Below, one piece after another: positions 34,138-46,819 of a DNA stretch of 64,000 nt. The notes under the pieces were generated by a model that searched no databases, was not told the origin of the DNA, and saw only the letters and a list, made by a program, of their open reading frames with translations. The stretch is taken from positions 19,755,001-19,819,000 of the forward strand of contig NC_056758.1 in NCBI RefSeq assembly GCF_018687715.1, written 5' to 3'. Numbering within the stretch: position 1 is the stretch's first letter; every line of letters starts with the position of its first letter. The position numbers and the translations under genes are program-made. The DNA comes from Carya illinoinensis (Eukaryota; Streptophyta; Magnoliopsida; Fagales; Juglandaceae).

Positions 34138-37100
34138 CCCCACATGTTGGATAGAGCAGCATTGGAACCTAGCCATGATGATTTTCGTCTCCTTAATGAT
34201 GTTCCCTAGCATAGACCAAGGTTCCTGAAATTTCTGCACTTGTGTAACCATGACCAAGGAATCACTTTCCACAATAAGGTTCTCAATGCCCAACAGTAGA
34301 CAAAACTGTAGTCCTCTCAACATGGCCAATAGTTCATCTTCGGTAGGGTCGTTTACCTCTTGCTCCTTCTTACTGACCACTAGTATAACCTATCCTTCAG
34401 GGTCTCAGAGGATGATTCCCACCCTTACCTTGTGTTGGTCATTGAAAATTGTGCCATTGACATTAAGCTTCAACACTCTAGGAGAAGGTTTAGTCCAACC
34501 CAGATGAGGAGGAGGTTGCCTTTCAGGATGCATTTGAGTTTCATGGTATGCTTTTAAGTAGGATATAGCATGTTCTAGAGCTGCTTGTGGAGTCTGGGAT
34601 GTGTCCTCATGCACAAATTTGTTCCATCTATACCAGAACGACCATGCCATTATCACAAACATTTCTAGCACTTAAGCTTTGCCCCTTGCTTGAACCTGGG
34701 ATACGATTTCCATGAAGCTCTTACTTCTCAAACTTTTTGTGACATAGTTGGCCAGTGGTGATAAATTCCAGCATTCTTCTAATTGGTTGCAAAGGACTAG
34801 AGCATGCCCTCCACCCTCGTGCTCTTGTTGGCAAAAAGGGCAACAGGGGTCGGTCAGCACTTTCCTCAACTTCAAGTTGCATCTAGATGGAAGGCATTCC
34901 TTGCAAGCTCTCCATGCAAACATTTTGACTCAGTGAAGCACTCTCAACTTCCTTATAGCCTTCCACACCTCCTTGTTACTTCTGGTATTTGAGCTTTCCC
35001 CTATAGTTGGGTCTCAACCTTTGCTTTCAACAACCTATATCCACTTCTTACACTATATTTGCCATCTATACCTTCCCCCGAAACCATTTTGTCCTCATGT
35101 TCCCCTATTCCAAGCTGGATTCTGTATATCTCTGTTGCTACTTAAGGTTGGAAAAGTATATTAATTTTTCCCACCTCCTACTTGCTTGTGTTGAAGTCTA
35201 TGAGGTAAGATACAGTTGCATTAGTTTGGCTGGGATCTGCTACTCTTTGTCCATAGCTCATTTGCCTGAATTTTGGGATCCAAGGGTCTAACCATAATTT
35301 GATTTTCCTGCCATTGCCCACCCTCCATATGCAGCCCTGTTTTAACAGTGTTTTAGCCTCACATATCCCTCATCTAAAAATTGTCCCTGTTTGAAATATT
35401 TAGCTTTGTACACCTTGTGCAGCAGTGATGATTCATCTTGCATGATACGCCACCCTTGTTTGGCTAGAAGGTCTTTGTTAAAAGCTTTTAGATCTTTGAA
35501 ATCCATCCCTCCCTCAGATTTTGGAATACACATCTTGGACCAAATAATCCAATGGATTTTGTGCTTGCTTTTCTTTTGCCCCCACCAGAATTTTGCCAAA
35601 AGTTTTTCCAGTTCATGACATAGGGTAGCTAGGATCTTAAAACAGCTCATGGCAAAGGTGGGAATGGAAAGTGCAACTACTTTGATAAGAATTTCCTTTC
35701 TCCCCTTGGGATAACAATTTTTTCCTCCAATTTTTCAATTTTAGCCATACTTTGTGCTTGATATCGGAGGACTCTCTCTTTGCTCTTCCTACAATTGGGG
35801 GCAACCCCAAATACTTATCATGGTGAATAGCTTGTTGGATGCCCCAATAGTATAGAATTTCCTACTATTGGCAGTGGTGTACATTTTTACTAAAAATCAT
35901 GGTTGTTTTTAGTTTGTTTATCTCCTAACTTGATACCTGTTGATAGCTATTTAGTAGGTTTTGTAAGTTCACATTTTCCTACATTGTAGCCTTACATAAA
36001 ACAATACTATCATCTGCAAATAATAGATGATTAATGCACGAGGCCCCTTGACATATTCTAATTCCTGAGATCAACTTTCTGGCTTCAGCCTGTTTGAGAA
36101 GAGAGGTCAAGCTTTCAGGGCCTAGGAAGAAAAGGTAAGGTCACCTTGCCGTAGGCCTCTCAAAGGGATAATGTGACCTTGAGGGATGCCAATGATTAGG
36201 ATTGAGTAGCTTACTGTTTTAATACAAGTCATGATGAGGTTAGTCCATGACTAATTTAACCCCATGTTTTGCATGGTTTTTTCCAAGAATTTCCATTCAA
36301 GTCTATCGTAAGCTTTACTCGTGTCAAGTTTGATGGACATGAAACCAGTTTTTCTCGATCTTTTTAGTTTTAAAAAATGGACCACCTCATGTGCCACTAG
36401 AATATTGTTGCTTATCAACCTATCAAGGACAAAGACACTTTGCGAAGGTGATATAATGTGGGGCAGGATAGATTTAAGTCTATTGGCAAGGACTTTGGCA
36501 ATGAGTTTGTAAGACACATTACACAAGCTTATGGGGCGATACTCAGCTACTATTTTTGGGTTCTTCTTTCTTGGAATCAAAGTAGCATGAGTATGATTCA
36601 GAGAAGAAAGGAATGTTCCGGTGTTTAGGGCCTTCATAACAGCATATGAGACTGATTTCCCTACTATTCTCTACAAAGATTGGTAGAATACTAGGGCCAT
36701 GCCATCGAAGCCAGGGGCTAAAGTGGACTGCATTTGGTGTATTGCAACATCTACCTCTTCCTTCGTGAAAAGTTGAGATAGAGTGTGATTCATATCTTCT
36801 GTAACTTGACCCTCGATTCCAAACCAGCAATCTACAGTTTCACTGAATAAGCCGGATTTCTTGAAGTACCATATGATGAGCTGATTTTTGTTGTCCCCAA
36901 CCTGCCAAACCCCTTCCTCGTCCAAAGCCCCTTCAATGGAGTTCTTGCTCCTCCTTTGAGAGGCTTTATGGTGAAAGAAGGTAGTGTTTTTGTCCCCTTT
37001 TTTCAACCAAAGGGACTTTGATCTCTATCTCCACATTATTTCTTCTCTCTCTATCCATATGTGCAAACTCTCACGGGCTACCTTTTGCTCCTCCACTTTA

Positions 37101-37956
37101 AGGCCATAGAGGTTAGCTATTTGTAATCTCTGGATGGCCTTTCTTGCCTTATTGATATTTTCCTAAACATTTCCAAAGACTTTGCCATTCCATTTTATTA
37201 ATTGCTTGTTGCATTCATCCATCATTTTCATTAAGGCTTTGAAGTCAGAATTTTCATCACTATAATTTCAAGCCTCTTCTATTATTCATTTACAGCCTTC
37301 ATTTCCAACCCACATCGCCTCAAAACAAAAGAGTTTAGGGCCTCTCTTATTCTGTTCAACCCCCTTTAAGTGAAGAATTAAGGGGATATGGTCTAAGTGG
37401 GCTGCATTGTCGTGTATAACTTTCACTCTTGGCCAGAGGTTGCACCATGTCCAATTAGCAATGGCTCTACCTAGATGTTCGTTTATGCTATCTTTTGATT
37501 TCCTCTTGTTGCACCACGTATAAGGGATCCCCTCGTAGCCAAAATCTTTTAGCATGCAATCATCTAAACATGATCTGAAGGCCATCATCTACCATGGCGC
37601 CATGTTTCTTCTCTACAGGTTGTTTCAAGGTGTCCATACACACTTGTTAAGAACCACTTGTTGTGCCCTCCTTCCTCTGTGATGTATGAGCTAATGTGGA
37701 ATTTTAAGTAACTAGTTATCGTGAGATTAAGTTCATTCTACCATAACATTGCCAAACCTCCACATCTTCCCTCAGTACCCACCATTAAACAACAATCAAA
37801 ACCCAAATGAAACTTTAAGGCTTGCATTCTCCTAGTTGATAGTTTAGTCTCTTGGAGAAAAACAAGCATGGGAACTTCCCTCCGAATTAGATCATGGAGA
37901 GCTCAAACTCCTCGGGGGTTCCCAAGCCCCCTGGAGTTCCAGCTTATTATTTTCAT
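34138..37956 (-). pseudogene. LINE 2 ORF2 (endonuclease, reverse transcriptase, RNase H), broken
   Basis: ATG at 37956 (KIISWNSRGLGNPRGV), endonuclease to about 37270, reverse transcriptase from about 37006. The RT keeps KAYDRLEWKF (about 36300) and the catalytic LLFADDSIVLCKAT (about 36030-35990). The zinc-binding domain is at 34923-34672 (FAWRACKECLPSRCNLK; CCPFCQQEHEGGGHALVLC). RNase H starts at 34671 and is cut by the LTR element at 34137; its last part is at 29692-29560. Many stops and shifts are present. Confidence 0.88.
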
Positions 37957-38479
37957 GGTTCTTGGCAAGACTATTTTCCAACCTCTGCTAATAGTTCTGA
38001 TGAAAATTTGTCTCCCTTGCTTCCTATTCTTTGGTGTTTAGGAAGTTGTTGGATATTTTCAATACTAACTCCAAACGCTCGTGAGCTATCCCTCTTCTGG
38101 TTTTTTAGTGTTGGGCTTGTAGTAGTTGGTGAAATGGGAAGGCCCTTGGTCCTTAGCCATTTTTTCCTGTTTGTATTTTTGGGTTTGGGCTCATCGTGTG
38201 CTATGAGGCCCTCCACCAAAGCCCCTTCAATCACCTCAAGCCTGCTGGGTGGAGGTGTTGAGAATAGCACAGTTGTTTGATCATTTTTCCTGCTATGCTT
38301 TGAAACATTTCCTCTTTGCCTACTAACTGTCGGTTCCATGCTTACCTTACTAGTGTTGACCTTTACGTTATAGAGTTGAGGTTGAGACTGATCTTGCTGG
38401 GGTATAATTACCCCTAAGACGGAGTTGACAACTGATTGCTGGAGCCAGGCCTCCCCATTTCCTGCCTCCTTTTCTGGGT

Positions 38480-39395
38480 CTATCTCCAACAGTAGGAGTT
38501 TAAATTCTGTCTAATTTTCCCGCTTTAGGAGAGTCCCTTGCTTCAACCATCGGAGGAGTATTGTTCCTTTTCATAGACACTAGAGTATTGCTTTTACTAG
38601 ATTGCTGGTTCTCGTCCCTTTTCCCTTGTCACTTTCCCAGATAATCCCTAGCCCTCATCCATGGACCAAAGGGCATCGTTGTCTCCAAAGGTTGCTCAGA
38701 ATTTGACTTCTAGTGGATTCACTCGCTATGACCATATCCTAGCATGCCGCATGCATAGCAAAATTTCAGCATCCGATCATAACTGAATCGAACCCAATGC
38801 GTGCCAAGTTTCTCTAGGTTTGCCTTCTTTGCTCTCATAAGGGGTTTTGAGACGTCCAACTTGACTTTAATTCTGAGGTATTCCCCCCATGCTACTGTCC
38901 CCTCATCTGCATCCATATCTTCCACTTCACCCATGGATTCCCCGATCATTTTCCAAACAAAGGTGTTCGTGCATTAAGTGGTAGGTCACGCAGCCGAATC
39001 TAGAAAGAGGCTTCATGAAGTTGAATCTTGTTGACATGCAAGTCTCCCTCCATTTCCTTCATCAAGACCAGGTTTTTGTCGAAGAACCAAGGCCCTTCTG
39101 CTCTGATTCTATTGCGGTCCCTCACATCCACGAATGCCACCAAGATCATTGTTGGGCCCAAATTGTTGAAGGAGATGTTTTTCACTAGACGCCATATCTT
39201 TCTCATAGTTTGCTTGAAAGCTTCCTTGTTGTAGTGGCATTCAGTAAGTAAAGAAATTATCAAACATTTTTCCCCCATTGAGATGGTTTTCTCAAGAAGC
39301 TCGACCTCTATTAAGACCTCTTCATTTTGCTTTCCTGACAAGGACAATTGCTTATACACTTTTTCCAACTCCTCTGCCGTTGATGTCGTGTAACT
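38480..39395 (-). pseudogene. LINE 2 ORF1 (DUF4283, damaged zinc knuckle)
   Basis: Frame from about 39390 (AEELEKVYKQLSLSG) through MISLLTECHYNKEAFK-type DUF4283 text. A TAG at about 39000 stands where the first LINE has Trp (SFWIRL). The zinc knuckle reads CYACGMLGYGHSE-stop: the His is Tyr and the last Cys is a TGA, so metal binding is lost. Confidence 0.82.
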
Positions 39396-40552
39396 TCAAC
39401 AAAACAAAACTCATCATTGATGAATATAGGTTAGGCTCAGAAGCTCATTGTTTTCAAACACAGACGTGAACTGCGAAACTGCCTACTGAGACAAGGATAG
39501 AGCCTGTACTAAGACAGGAAGTTAGGTCATTACTTGATCAGTATGCCTTTGATTCTCTGATTTTTTATTTTATTTTTATTATGTGAAAATGATCTGAATC
39601 TGTTTAGTACTCTTTTATGATATATATGATGTAGCATCTGAGAATCTTTGGCATGACATTCTAATTCTTTTTGTGGTTCTGATATTTCTTTTATGATCTG
39701 ATATTTCTAATTTTGTACTGTATTGGTACCAACATTTCTATTTATGAGTGCACCTACTTTAAAAATAAAGTGGTTCTTTTATGTGATCTTTCCTATGTGC
39801 ACACTCCAAACTCCGAGAATGATAAGGGGCATATTCACTTCTGTTTCTGCCCGATTTGGCTACTAGGGATTGCACAACGAACCTTGTTAAGGGGTTAAAC
39901 ATGGTCTTTGCTCCAATATGATAATTCTGTTCTAATATCAAGATGTTCAGTATTGCTATGCCAAAGGATATTTGTATATGAGTACTTTGAAACTATCATT
40001 TTGATATTTTGATGACATGTTTTGTTCTCCCTTCTAAAACTAAAAAGATTTTGTTCTACAATCTATACTCTGTAAATGGCTCATGTTTATATACTAGTAT
40101 ATGTTTTTTACTTACTATATTGTTGATAACTCACCTCTTATCTCCAAAATATTTTTAGATGTTGTAGATGTTTCAGCCGAGGATCAAGAACAAGAAGCAA
40201 TGACAAGATTGTTGAGTGTAGGGGATAAGTACTAAGATTACTGGAGACTATTATTCAATAGATTTGATATATTCTGTTGATTTTGGTTTATTGGGATGTT
40301 GATACTTTTATTAAGATTTTGAGGAGTTGTTGATTTATTTGTTGAATTATGTCACTAATGACCTTATAGAGTGATAAATAGGTATATATTTGGTGGAAAT
40401 AGATGAATTTATGTTTATAAAGTCTTTGGAAATAGATGAAGTTAATAGTTATATATGTTTATGGAGTTTTGAATTATATTTGTATTAAGGGAGATAATTT
40501 TCTAGATGACAAGAAGTAGCTCCCTGACCCTCCAAGTATGAGGCGTTACAGT

Positions 40553-40870
40553 AAGAGGAACTAGTAACATATATAATACTATTTTAACATTATGAAAAGC
40601 TTGATACAACACTGACACTATGGTAAATAAAAAGATATGATCAAGAGGAGAATCCTAATTCTTTTCAACGTCCTATTTTCACTCTAGTTTTTTCTCCTCC
40701 CTCTCTTTATTTTTTCATGCAATATAGTTATAGATTCGTTACACTTGTATGTGTAACAAAGTATATAGATATAGATATATAGCTCACACATTCAAACCAT
40801 AAGCATATACGCACACTTCCGTAGACTAGTTTCTTGTTTAATACATGTTCTAAGATAGAAGGTTTTTCGT
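40553..40870 (-). other. FT 3' flank
   Basis: Lies between the LTR end and the FT stop codon. On the minus strand a polyadenylation hexamer AATAAA is at 40711-40706, about 160 bp after the stop, a plausible mRNA 3' end signal. Confidence 0.5.
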
Positions 40871-43800
40871 TCATGTTCTTCTTCCACCCGAGCCACTTTC
40901 TCTCTGGCAATTGAAATAGATTGCAGCCACTGGTAATCCAAGGTTGTAAAGCTCAGCGAAGTCCCTGGTGTTGAAATTCTGGCGCCATCCAGGTGCATAG
41001 ACTGTCTGCCTACCCAATTGGCGAAACAAAACGAAAGCAAATCGATGAATCCCCACTGTTGGTCGTGGGCTTTCATAGCACACAACTTCTTGTCCTGCAA
41101 TCATTTCCACTTGGCCAGTTAATGATCATGATGATTATTTGGGTGCCATGAATAACCTGACGGAGAAAATGCTGAGATCTAGCAAAACAGCTTGGCCTTG
41201 ACACAGCCTAGGAAGCTAGTGTTGGAAAAGTAATAGTGACTCATCCTAATTGCTTAGAACTTCTTCAACAACCTATATGTAGAGACAATTTCTTTAGTGT
41301 TGCTAATCTCACCATACCGTTCATATTTTGCTGTTGTGTCCTCAAATAAGTATCAATTACAAAGCCCTTTTTGTTGAAGAATCTGTTTTGCCACAGGGGA
41401 AAGGGCATGCTTTTTTGTTTTCGTCAAAGGCTTGGCCAGGGCCTATTTGTCAGTGCCCTCACCGCTCTTACTTGAGGGAGCAAAAATGATCGAAGAGATG
41501 ATATGATGTTGGAGGTTTGTGGGTTATGCGAAAAGTTGAGAGCAGATAAACCCCGATAGATGAATTGGAGTCTTGATTAATATGTATAAAATGGAGATGA
41601 CCTAATATTATTCTTCTCGAAAAACATGGAGTTAATTAATGAATTGCACCCATGGAAGGGAAGTGCCATTGTTATTTAGTCAAGAACATGTGCAGAAACT
41701 ACTCACCAAAGTTTGCCCCGGTAGTTGCTGGAATATCAGTCACCAACCTAACAACACCAAAGAAAGAAGACCAGTTAATTAATGAGCATTGCTACACAGC
41801 AGCCCCATATCCAATACACCAATGTAAAATAGAAGAGGGTAAAATAATAAATTCATGTTTTTTAATAGTGTAAAAAAATATGAGGCTGCTGTGTATATTT
41901 TCTATTAATTAATTCAAATAATGGTACAAGGTAATATTAGAAGACCTAGCGCATTGCGGAGAGGGTGAGAGAGAGAATAGAATAATAAATTAACACCGAG
42001 CCCATCGTTTGAATATTAAAATAAGATAAAATGAATTAACACATAACGGCCTAAGTGAAAAAATTGACATCCATGATACCATTTTGTTTCTGAAAATTCC
42101 TTATTACATAATAGAACTCCATAAAGTCATCAAATTAGGATATATGCAAGATAAAAGAGAAGAATAAGTACTGGTGAGAATGATTAAATGATAGCCAGAT
42201 ATAAATCAAGTTGATTTTTCGAGGTGGAAATGGCTCCACTTTTGTTCATGTCAACAGATGCATATTTGATTGAAGGCCGTTTCGGTGGTGAAAATATTTT
42301 GTTTTATTTTATTATTATAATTTTATTAAATTTTTATATAAAATATAATAAATAATTTTAATTTTTTAAAATTTTAAAAAGATAATAATATTAAAAAATA
42401 ATATCTTAATAATAATAAAAAAATATTATAATAACATATTCGAAGGAAAAATTTAATTACAAATACAACTGTACGTTAATGTATAAATTAATTTAATATG
42501 ATTAATTAAAAAATAAATTTTATTAAAAATAATATTAATTTAAATTTTAAATATAAAAAAATATTATTAATATATTAATTAATACGTGGCTTAATTTATA
42601 CATTATAAAACTCAAACTGCAAAAAAAATAAAAGGCACAAAAAAATTAAAGAAAAGTTAAAAAGAAAAAGAAAACGAAAGGTGGAATTGTAGTCGTCAAC
42701 ACGAGTACATGTAGGGTCCATTGCTTATCCTAGAAACCTTGTAAATCTAAAGAGACTTTGGTAGTAGTGCTCCCTGAGACATACTGTACTCTATCTATCT
42801 ATCTATCTATCAATCAATCAAAACGAGAGAAAGTAATTTGTCAATTTCACTAAAAAGAAAAAAATAACAGCACCAGGCCAGCCTTCTCTGTAGCTAAACT
42901 GTGGCCGCCGTAGATACCTATACGGTGTCATTTTCCTTATCTTGGTCCCCATGCAACCCCATATATCAGTTTGTCACATATAAGCTTTTCAATTGTGTAT
43001 CTTATATATACTGCTTTGGAAAATATTTGTATATCGATTGAGTTTGGCCTTCATTTTCATGGTTCATATATTTTAATTTTTTTAATTAATGATTAAAAAA
43101 TTATTTTTTTAATATATTAATATATTTTTTTAAAAAACATATTTAAATATATTAAAAAAAAAAGACAAAAAATAAAAACACAAGTTTGTGCTAGTGCGAA
43201 TCCCAACAGCCAAAGCTAGGCGGCATGCTATCATAACTCTACTGCTTATATTTGAGAGTATTATAGATGAATAGAATTTAAAGTCCAAGAGTGGTGATAC
43301 TCTTGCAGCTGCCCACTACAAGTTTCCCCTAGGTTAAAATTAATTTTTTATTTTTTTAATTATAAATTTTTATCATTTAAAAATATTTTTAAAAAATATA
43401 AAAATATATCAATATATTAATAATTACTTTCTTAACTATTAAGTAAAAAATTTAAAAATAAAAAATAAAATACAAGAGGTGTCAAAATAACATTTTTGTG
43501 AGGCCAAACACCAAAACTAATCATGATTTGCAGAAAGAGAGAGACACAGAGAGAGGCTGCTCACCAATGCAAGTATTCCCTTAGGCTGGGATCGCTAGGA
43601 CTGGGTGCATCAGGATCCACCATAACCTAAAGTGGACGTGATCATCATAACTCAGATATACAAACTCAGAACCTATCTAGAGAAAGAGGCACAACAAGGA
43701 AAATAAAAATAAACGTTGGTATTTTTCTTTTCTTTTTCTCTAATAAGAAAAAAGGATAAATGGTATTTACCAGAGTGTAGAAAGTCCGGAGGTCATCACC

Positions 43801-43968
43801 GCCTACATCAACCCTAGGTGGGCTGACAACATGAGACGGCTTGAGCTCACAGCCATTGTTAACCTCTCTATTGTTGTAAGTGACCCTCAGAGCAATGGAC
43901 TTCTCAAAGGGGTCCAAAACATCTCCTATAACACGTCCAACAACTAGAGGGTCTCTATCCCTTTGCAT
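40871..43968 (-). CDS. FT: FLOWERING LOCUS T (PEBP-family florigen), intact, four exons
   Basis: Exons on the minus strand are 43968-43771 (198 bp), 43626-43565 (62), 41747-41707 (41) and 41094-40871 (224), all with GT-AG introns. The 62- and 41-bp middle exons are the classic FT/TFL1 sizes. The protein is 174 residues, close to the 175 of Arabidopsis FT. The PEBP ligand region has DPDAPSPS and GIHR. Activator-type residues are present: Tyr84 in LREYLHW (TFL1 repressors have His here) and Gln139 in GWRQNFN. Segment B reads [21 protein letters not shown] is made in leaf phloem, moves to the shoot tip, and binds FD-type bZIP factors through 14-3-3 proteins to trigger flowering. Intron 2 is the longest (about 1.94 kb... 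in this copy 41748-43564) and carries a MITE and a TCTA microsatellite. No lesion is visible. Confidence 0.97.
42272..42440. mobile_element. AT-rich MITE remnant in FT intron 2
   Basis: Starts GGCCGTTTCGGTGGTG and runs through AT-only text (TTATTATTATAATTTTATT; TATAAAATATAATAAATAA). The order of blocks resembles an abundant Fagales MITE as I remember it. Only the first half can be followed and no target duplication was seen. Confidence 0.45.
42790..42815. repeat. (CTAT)n microsatellite in FT intron 2
   Basis: About five CTAT units followed by CAAT units. Length polymorphism is likely. Confidence 0.9.
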
Positions 43969-44065
43969 GATTGGAAAAATTCAATCCTCGATCTACAGCA
44001 CTAAAAGTTAAAAACTTATATTCAAGCAGTCTTTGTTTGCTGATCAACTTCAAGGGGGATTATGG

Positions 44066-44079
44066 CTATTTATATATTG
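44066..44079 (-). promoter_or_regulatory. Probable FT TATA box
   Basis: On the minus strand AATATATAAATAG lies about 100 bp upstream of the FT ATG, the only strong TATA match close to the start. Position suits a short leader. Confidence 0.6.
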
Positions 44080-45059
44080 TTCAGTGGTATCTACCATTCA
44101 CTTTTGTGCCATTGATCCACAGATTTTAGCTATGGTTTTTGCTTTATGCTTTTTCTATTATTCCTACAAGTAGTTCATGTCAGATATTGAGAGCCAATAG
44201 AAATCAAAATAGTGAGATCTCTTCCCGTCCAAAGTGGACCTAAGTTTTATCATCGGTCAATCAATTGATTCCTGCTTGTACTGTTCATCGTAATTCATAT
44301 GCCATATGGACTTCTAGATCTTTAGCTTGTAAAAAAAAAAAAAAAATGAAAAACTTGAAGGAAAAATAAAGTTCAAACTAGCTCCATGCCTAGCTTGTAA
44401 CGTGTGAGGCAACTCATGCCCTGCACAAAATCACGCGTTTCATCGCTTTCGGATACACGGGGGCTTATCTATGTGGTTGAGCTAAGTTGATTTAGGCTAC
44501 GGATGCTCAAATGATCTATAAATATTAATGAATAATAGTAAAAAAATAGTAGAGAATTTATGAATAGTAATGATCACTTACAACACAACCTTAGATTTTC
44601 ATTTTCGCTATATTCCTAACATTTAAACGTATAGTGTGAAGTCGGCATATTATGATAAATATTGCTGATCGAAGTTGGAATAACTTCATATGTTTACCTT
44701 TGACAAGATTACAAATTGACCTGGGCATGCATAGTGAATAATTCAAGGTTTGTGTACGTGGGATTTATGTAATATATCTAGCCGACATCAGCTTTTGTTG
44801 CAGGCCAGATGTTAAGGGAGAGATTGCATGCCAGTGCGATTCACAGAGGCCATGCGTAAAATTGCCAGTGCGATTCACACAGGCCATACGTAATATCAGT
44901 CCAGAGAAATAGACTAGACTTTTGCCATCAAAATTTTACAACTAAAAAGATCATTTCCTACTTGTTTTCTCGGAAATAATCCATTTGATTATAAAATTTT
45001 AGTAGTAAAAATCCTTTTTTTGGTAATATATTATTCGAAACACAATATTTATGATAACT
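44080..45059. other. FT upstream region
   Basis: AT-rich and without a gene. It includes an A16 run near 44331-44346 and a 34-bp tandem duplication at 44829-44896. No transcription-factor site is distinct enough to call. Confidence 0.5.
44829..44896. repeat. 34-bp tandem duplication
   Basis: TGCCAGTGCGATTCACA begins at 44829 and again at 44863. The two units differ by only a few bases. Confidence 0.9.
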
Positions 45060-45300
45060 ATATTTAGACGTTAAGATGAATTAAATTAAATTATTAATAA
45101 TAATATTTTATAGATTTCATTAAAATGTGTTAATTTTTTAAAATAAGATGTGTTTAATTTTTTAGATTTAAAATTTAATATAGATAAAATAAATTGAGAT
45201 CATGAGTTTAACTATTTAATAAAAAGTTAAAAAAATAAAAAATTCTATCAATAAATTATTTGATATGAGTTGAATTTAACAATCAAACGCAATCTAAAGA
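45060..45300. mobile_element. Probable MITE in FT upstream region
   Basis: Left end TTTAGACGTTAAGATGAATT and the reverse complement of the right end GCGTTTGATTGTTAAATTC are imperfect inverted repeats around an AT-rich middle. The right half (GATATGAGTTGAATTTAACAATC) resembles a high-copy MITE of Fagales from memory. Boundaries are approximate. Confidence 0.5.
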
Positions 45301-45450
45301 GCCTTCGAGATAATTAGTTAGTAAAACGTGTCGACACATGACACTACGAACCTCCTAAATTAGAATAAAAACAAAGGGAGGACGCAAGTCATCACATCTC
45401 AATCGATCATCCTAGCACTTGACTCAGAATATATCTGAGACACCCGTCCC

Positions 45451-45585
45451 ATGGGGTGTGGCCACCTCTTGGATAGGGCCACCCTGTCTAGCCAACCACG
45501 AGGTGGTCCACCTACCCACAGGGAACGCTCAAGGGTGATCGCAACAGGCCATTGTGGGACGTTGGCCCAATGGTGGCCACCCCAT
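45451..45585. repeat. Inverted repeat, GGTGGCCACCCC type
   Basis: ATGGGGTGTGGCCACC at 45451-45466 is inverted as GGTGGCCACCCCAT at 45572-45585, with one extra base in the left arm. The 105-bp loop has further GGTGG/CCACC pairs. It is GC-rich inside an AT-rich region, so it is probably a foldback element. Confidence 0.7.
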
Positions 45586-45589
45586 TGTA

Positions 45590-46819
45590 CGGTTTTATGT
45601 TATGCTTTTTTTTTTTTTTTCTGTTACTTTAATGGAAGAAATGAAAATTCGTATGAGTACAGAAGTTTTTAGTGAGATTGTTTTAATGTTTTGCAGTAAT
45701 TTGGAATGTAGTTGGCATAAAACTTTGAGAATCGGAGTGAGAATTACTCTCCCCTTGTTTTGCCAAGCAGTCAAGATTTTCTTCCTTGCTGCTCTTCTAC
45801 GATGTTTACAATACATCTACAAGTTTTTATGTATATTAATTATATTGCTATAGACAAACTATCATACTGGGGCTTCTAGGGATCTATTTTTTTCCTCAAA
45901 CCCAGTTCGAACCCAGTTAGTTTTGAACTAATCTATTTTGTTAGTTTTGTGCGTAACGTCCGAATGAACATGATGGGCGTTTGGAGGTTTCTACTACATT
46001 CTCATTCAAGTCTCGATCTTGACATTCTTTGGGTCTTTACAAAATTACATCAACTCAAACCGATTATTCTTCATATTTGTCTTCTATGGTCAATGTAGCT
46101 GTAGAAACTGCGTGTTTCGATATAGTTTTCGGTTATTTAGGGAAACATGTTTTTTTAACGAAACTAGCACGAACTCCGTTATTGTTACGTAACGAGGACT
46201 TAGGGTCTATATATATTAAATAATATTTTAGTACGTATGATAATATGATTTATTCTCTATCTATTTAGTTTATTGCATAAATCAATCAGTATCAATTAAT
46301 ATCATTGTTTGATTGTATTTCTATTATTTCTCTAACTCTAATCTCCTATAAATAAATACATAAAAGTCTCTATCATTCTCTCTCTTCTCATCTCCCTTCT
46401 CTTTTCTATATGTATATTTTTTTAACTGTAGTTCTAAATCATCTCAATATCTTTTAAGTTCTTAATTTTTATGCTATGGGGGATTACAATACGTTAACGT
46501 CATGGCACAAACACATGCCATACACGAGTACTTGGTTATAGTCTCCAATCATCCTGGCAATAAATGACTTTTTCCTATCTTGTTAGTCTTGAATGGCCAT
46601 TGCATGCTTGATCTGTTGGACAAACTAGCGTTGGCAGACACCCATGTCTAGAGTTGAGATATTGGAAGGACAACTTATATGTCATGCGCAACATAGATGT
46701 GACGTACGTGGTATTGACCTTCTGCCATTTATTCGGCCAAACCACTTGGATGCATCCAATAGCTGTCTAGATGCTTGAACGCAATCTTAATAACGATAAA
46801 GTTAAAAGTGTTGGGACAT
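45590..46819. other. Unclassified sequence, possible copia LTR debris
   Basis: Bases 46250-46410 (CCTATAAATAAATACATAA then CTCTCTCTTCTCATCTC) look like the TATA region and leader of a Ty1/copia LTR, but ends could not be placed. No gene is supported. Confidence 0.35.

Larger units (their letters stand above)
29520..39395 (-). mobile_element. LINE 2 (L1-type), interrupted by an LTR element
   Basis: On the minus strand the LINE runs from about 39395 to an A-rich tail at about 29535-29510. It has the same domain order as the first LINE and related but clearly diverged protein blocks. The gypsy element at 29693-34137 lies within its RNase H domain, and deleting it with one TSD copy restores the frame QHVG-RLGNEAAH. 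No target duplication for the LINE itself was found. Confidence 0.88.
28845..40552 (+). mobile_element. Second LTR of the 19-28 kb family, split by LINE 2
   Basis: Bases 28900-29515 match 26860-27125 and bases 39480-40552 match about 27180-28139. Shared landmarks are TTGCACAACGAACC/TAGCACAACCGTACC, then GGGGTTAAACATG, the GTTGATAACTCACC box and a terminal GGCGTTACA at about 40550. Identity is clearly lower than within the young elements, so both copies are old. The first part of the LTR is not recognised. It ends only about 320 bp from the FT stop codon. Confidence 0.65.

Noticed and set aside
40871..43968. TFL1/CEN-type repressor instead of FT
   Set aside because: Tyr84 and Gln139 and the LYN motif with the FT-type segment B point to the activator clade.
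44080..45059. CONSTANS-type response elements in the FT promoter
   Set aside because: No clear match to the expected TGTG-N2/3-ATG form was found close to the start, so none is called.
46029..46223. 64-codon frame upstream of FT
   Set aside because: No recognisable family, no neighbouring exon and an AT-rich repeat context.
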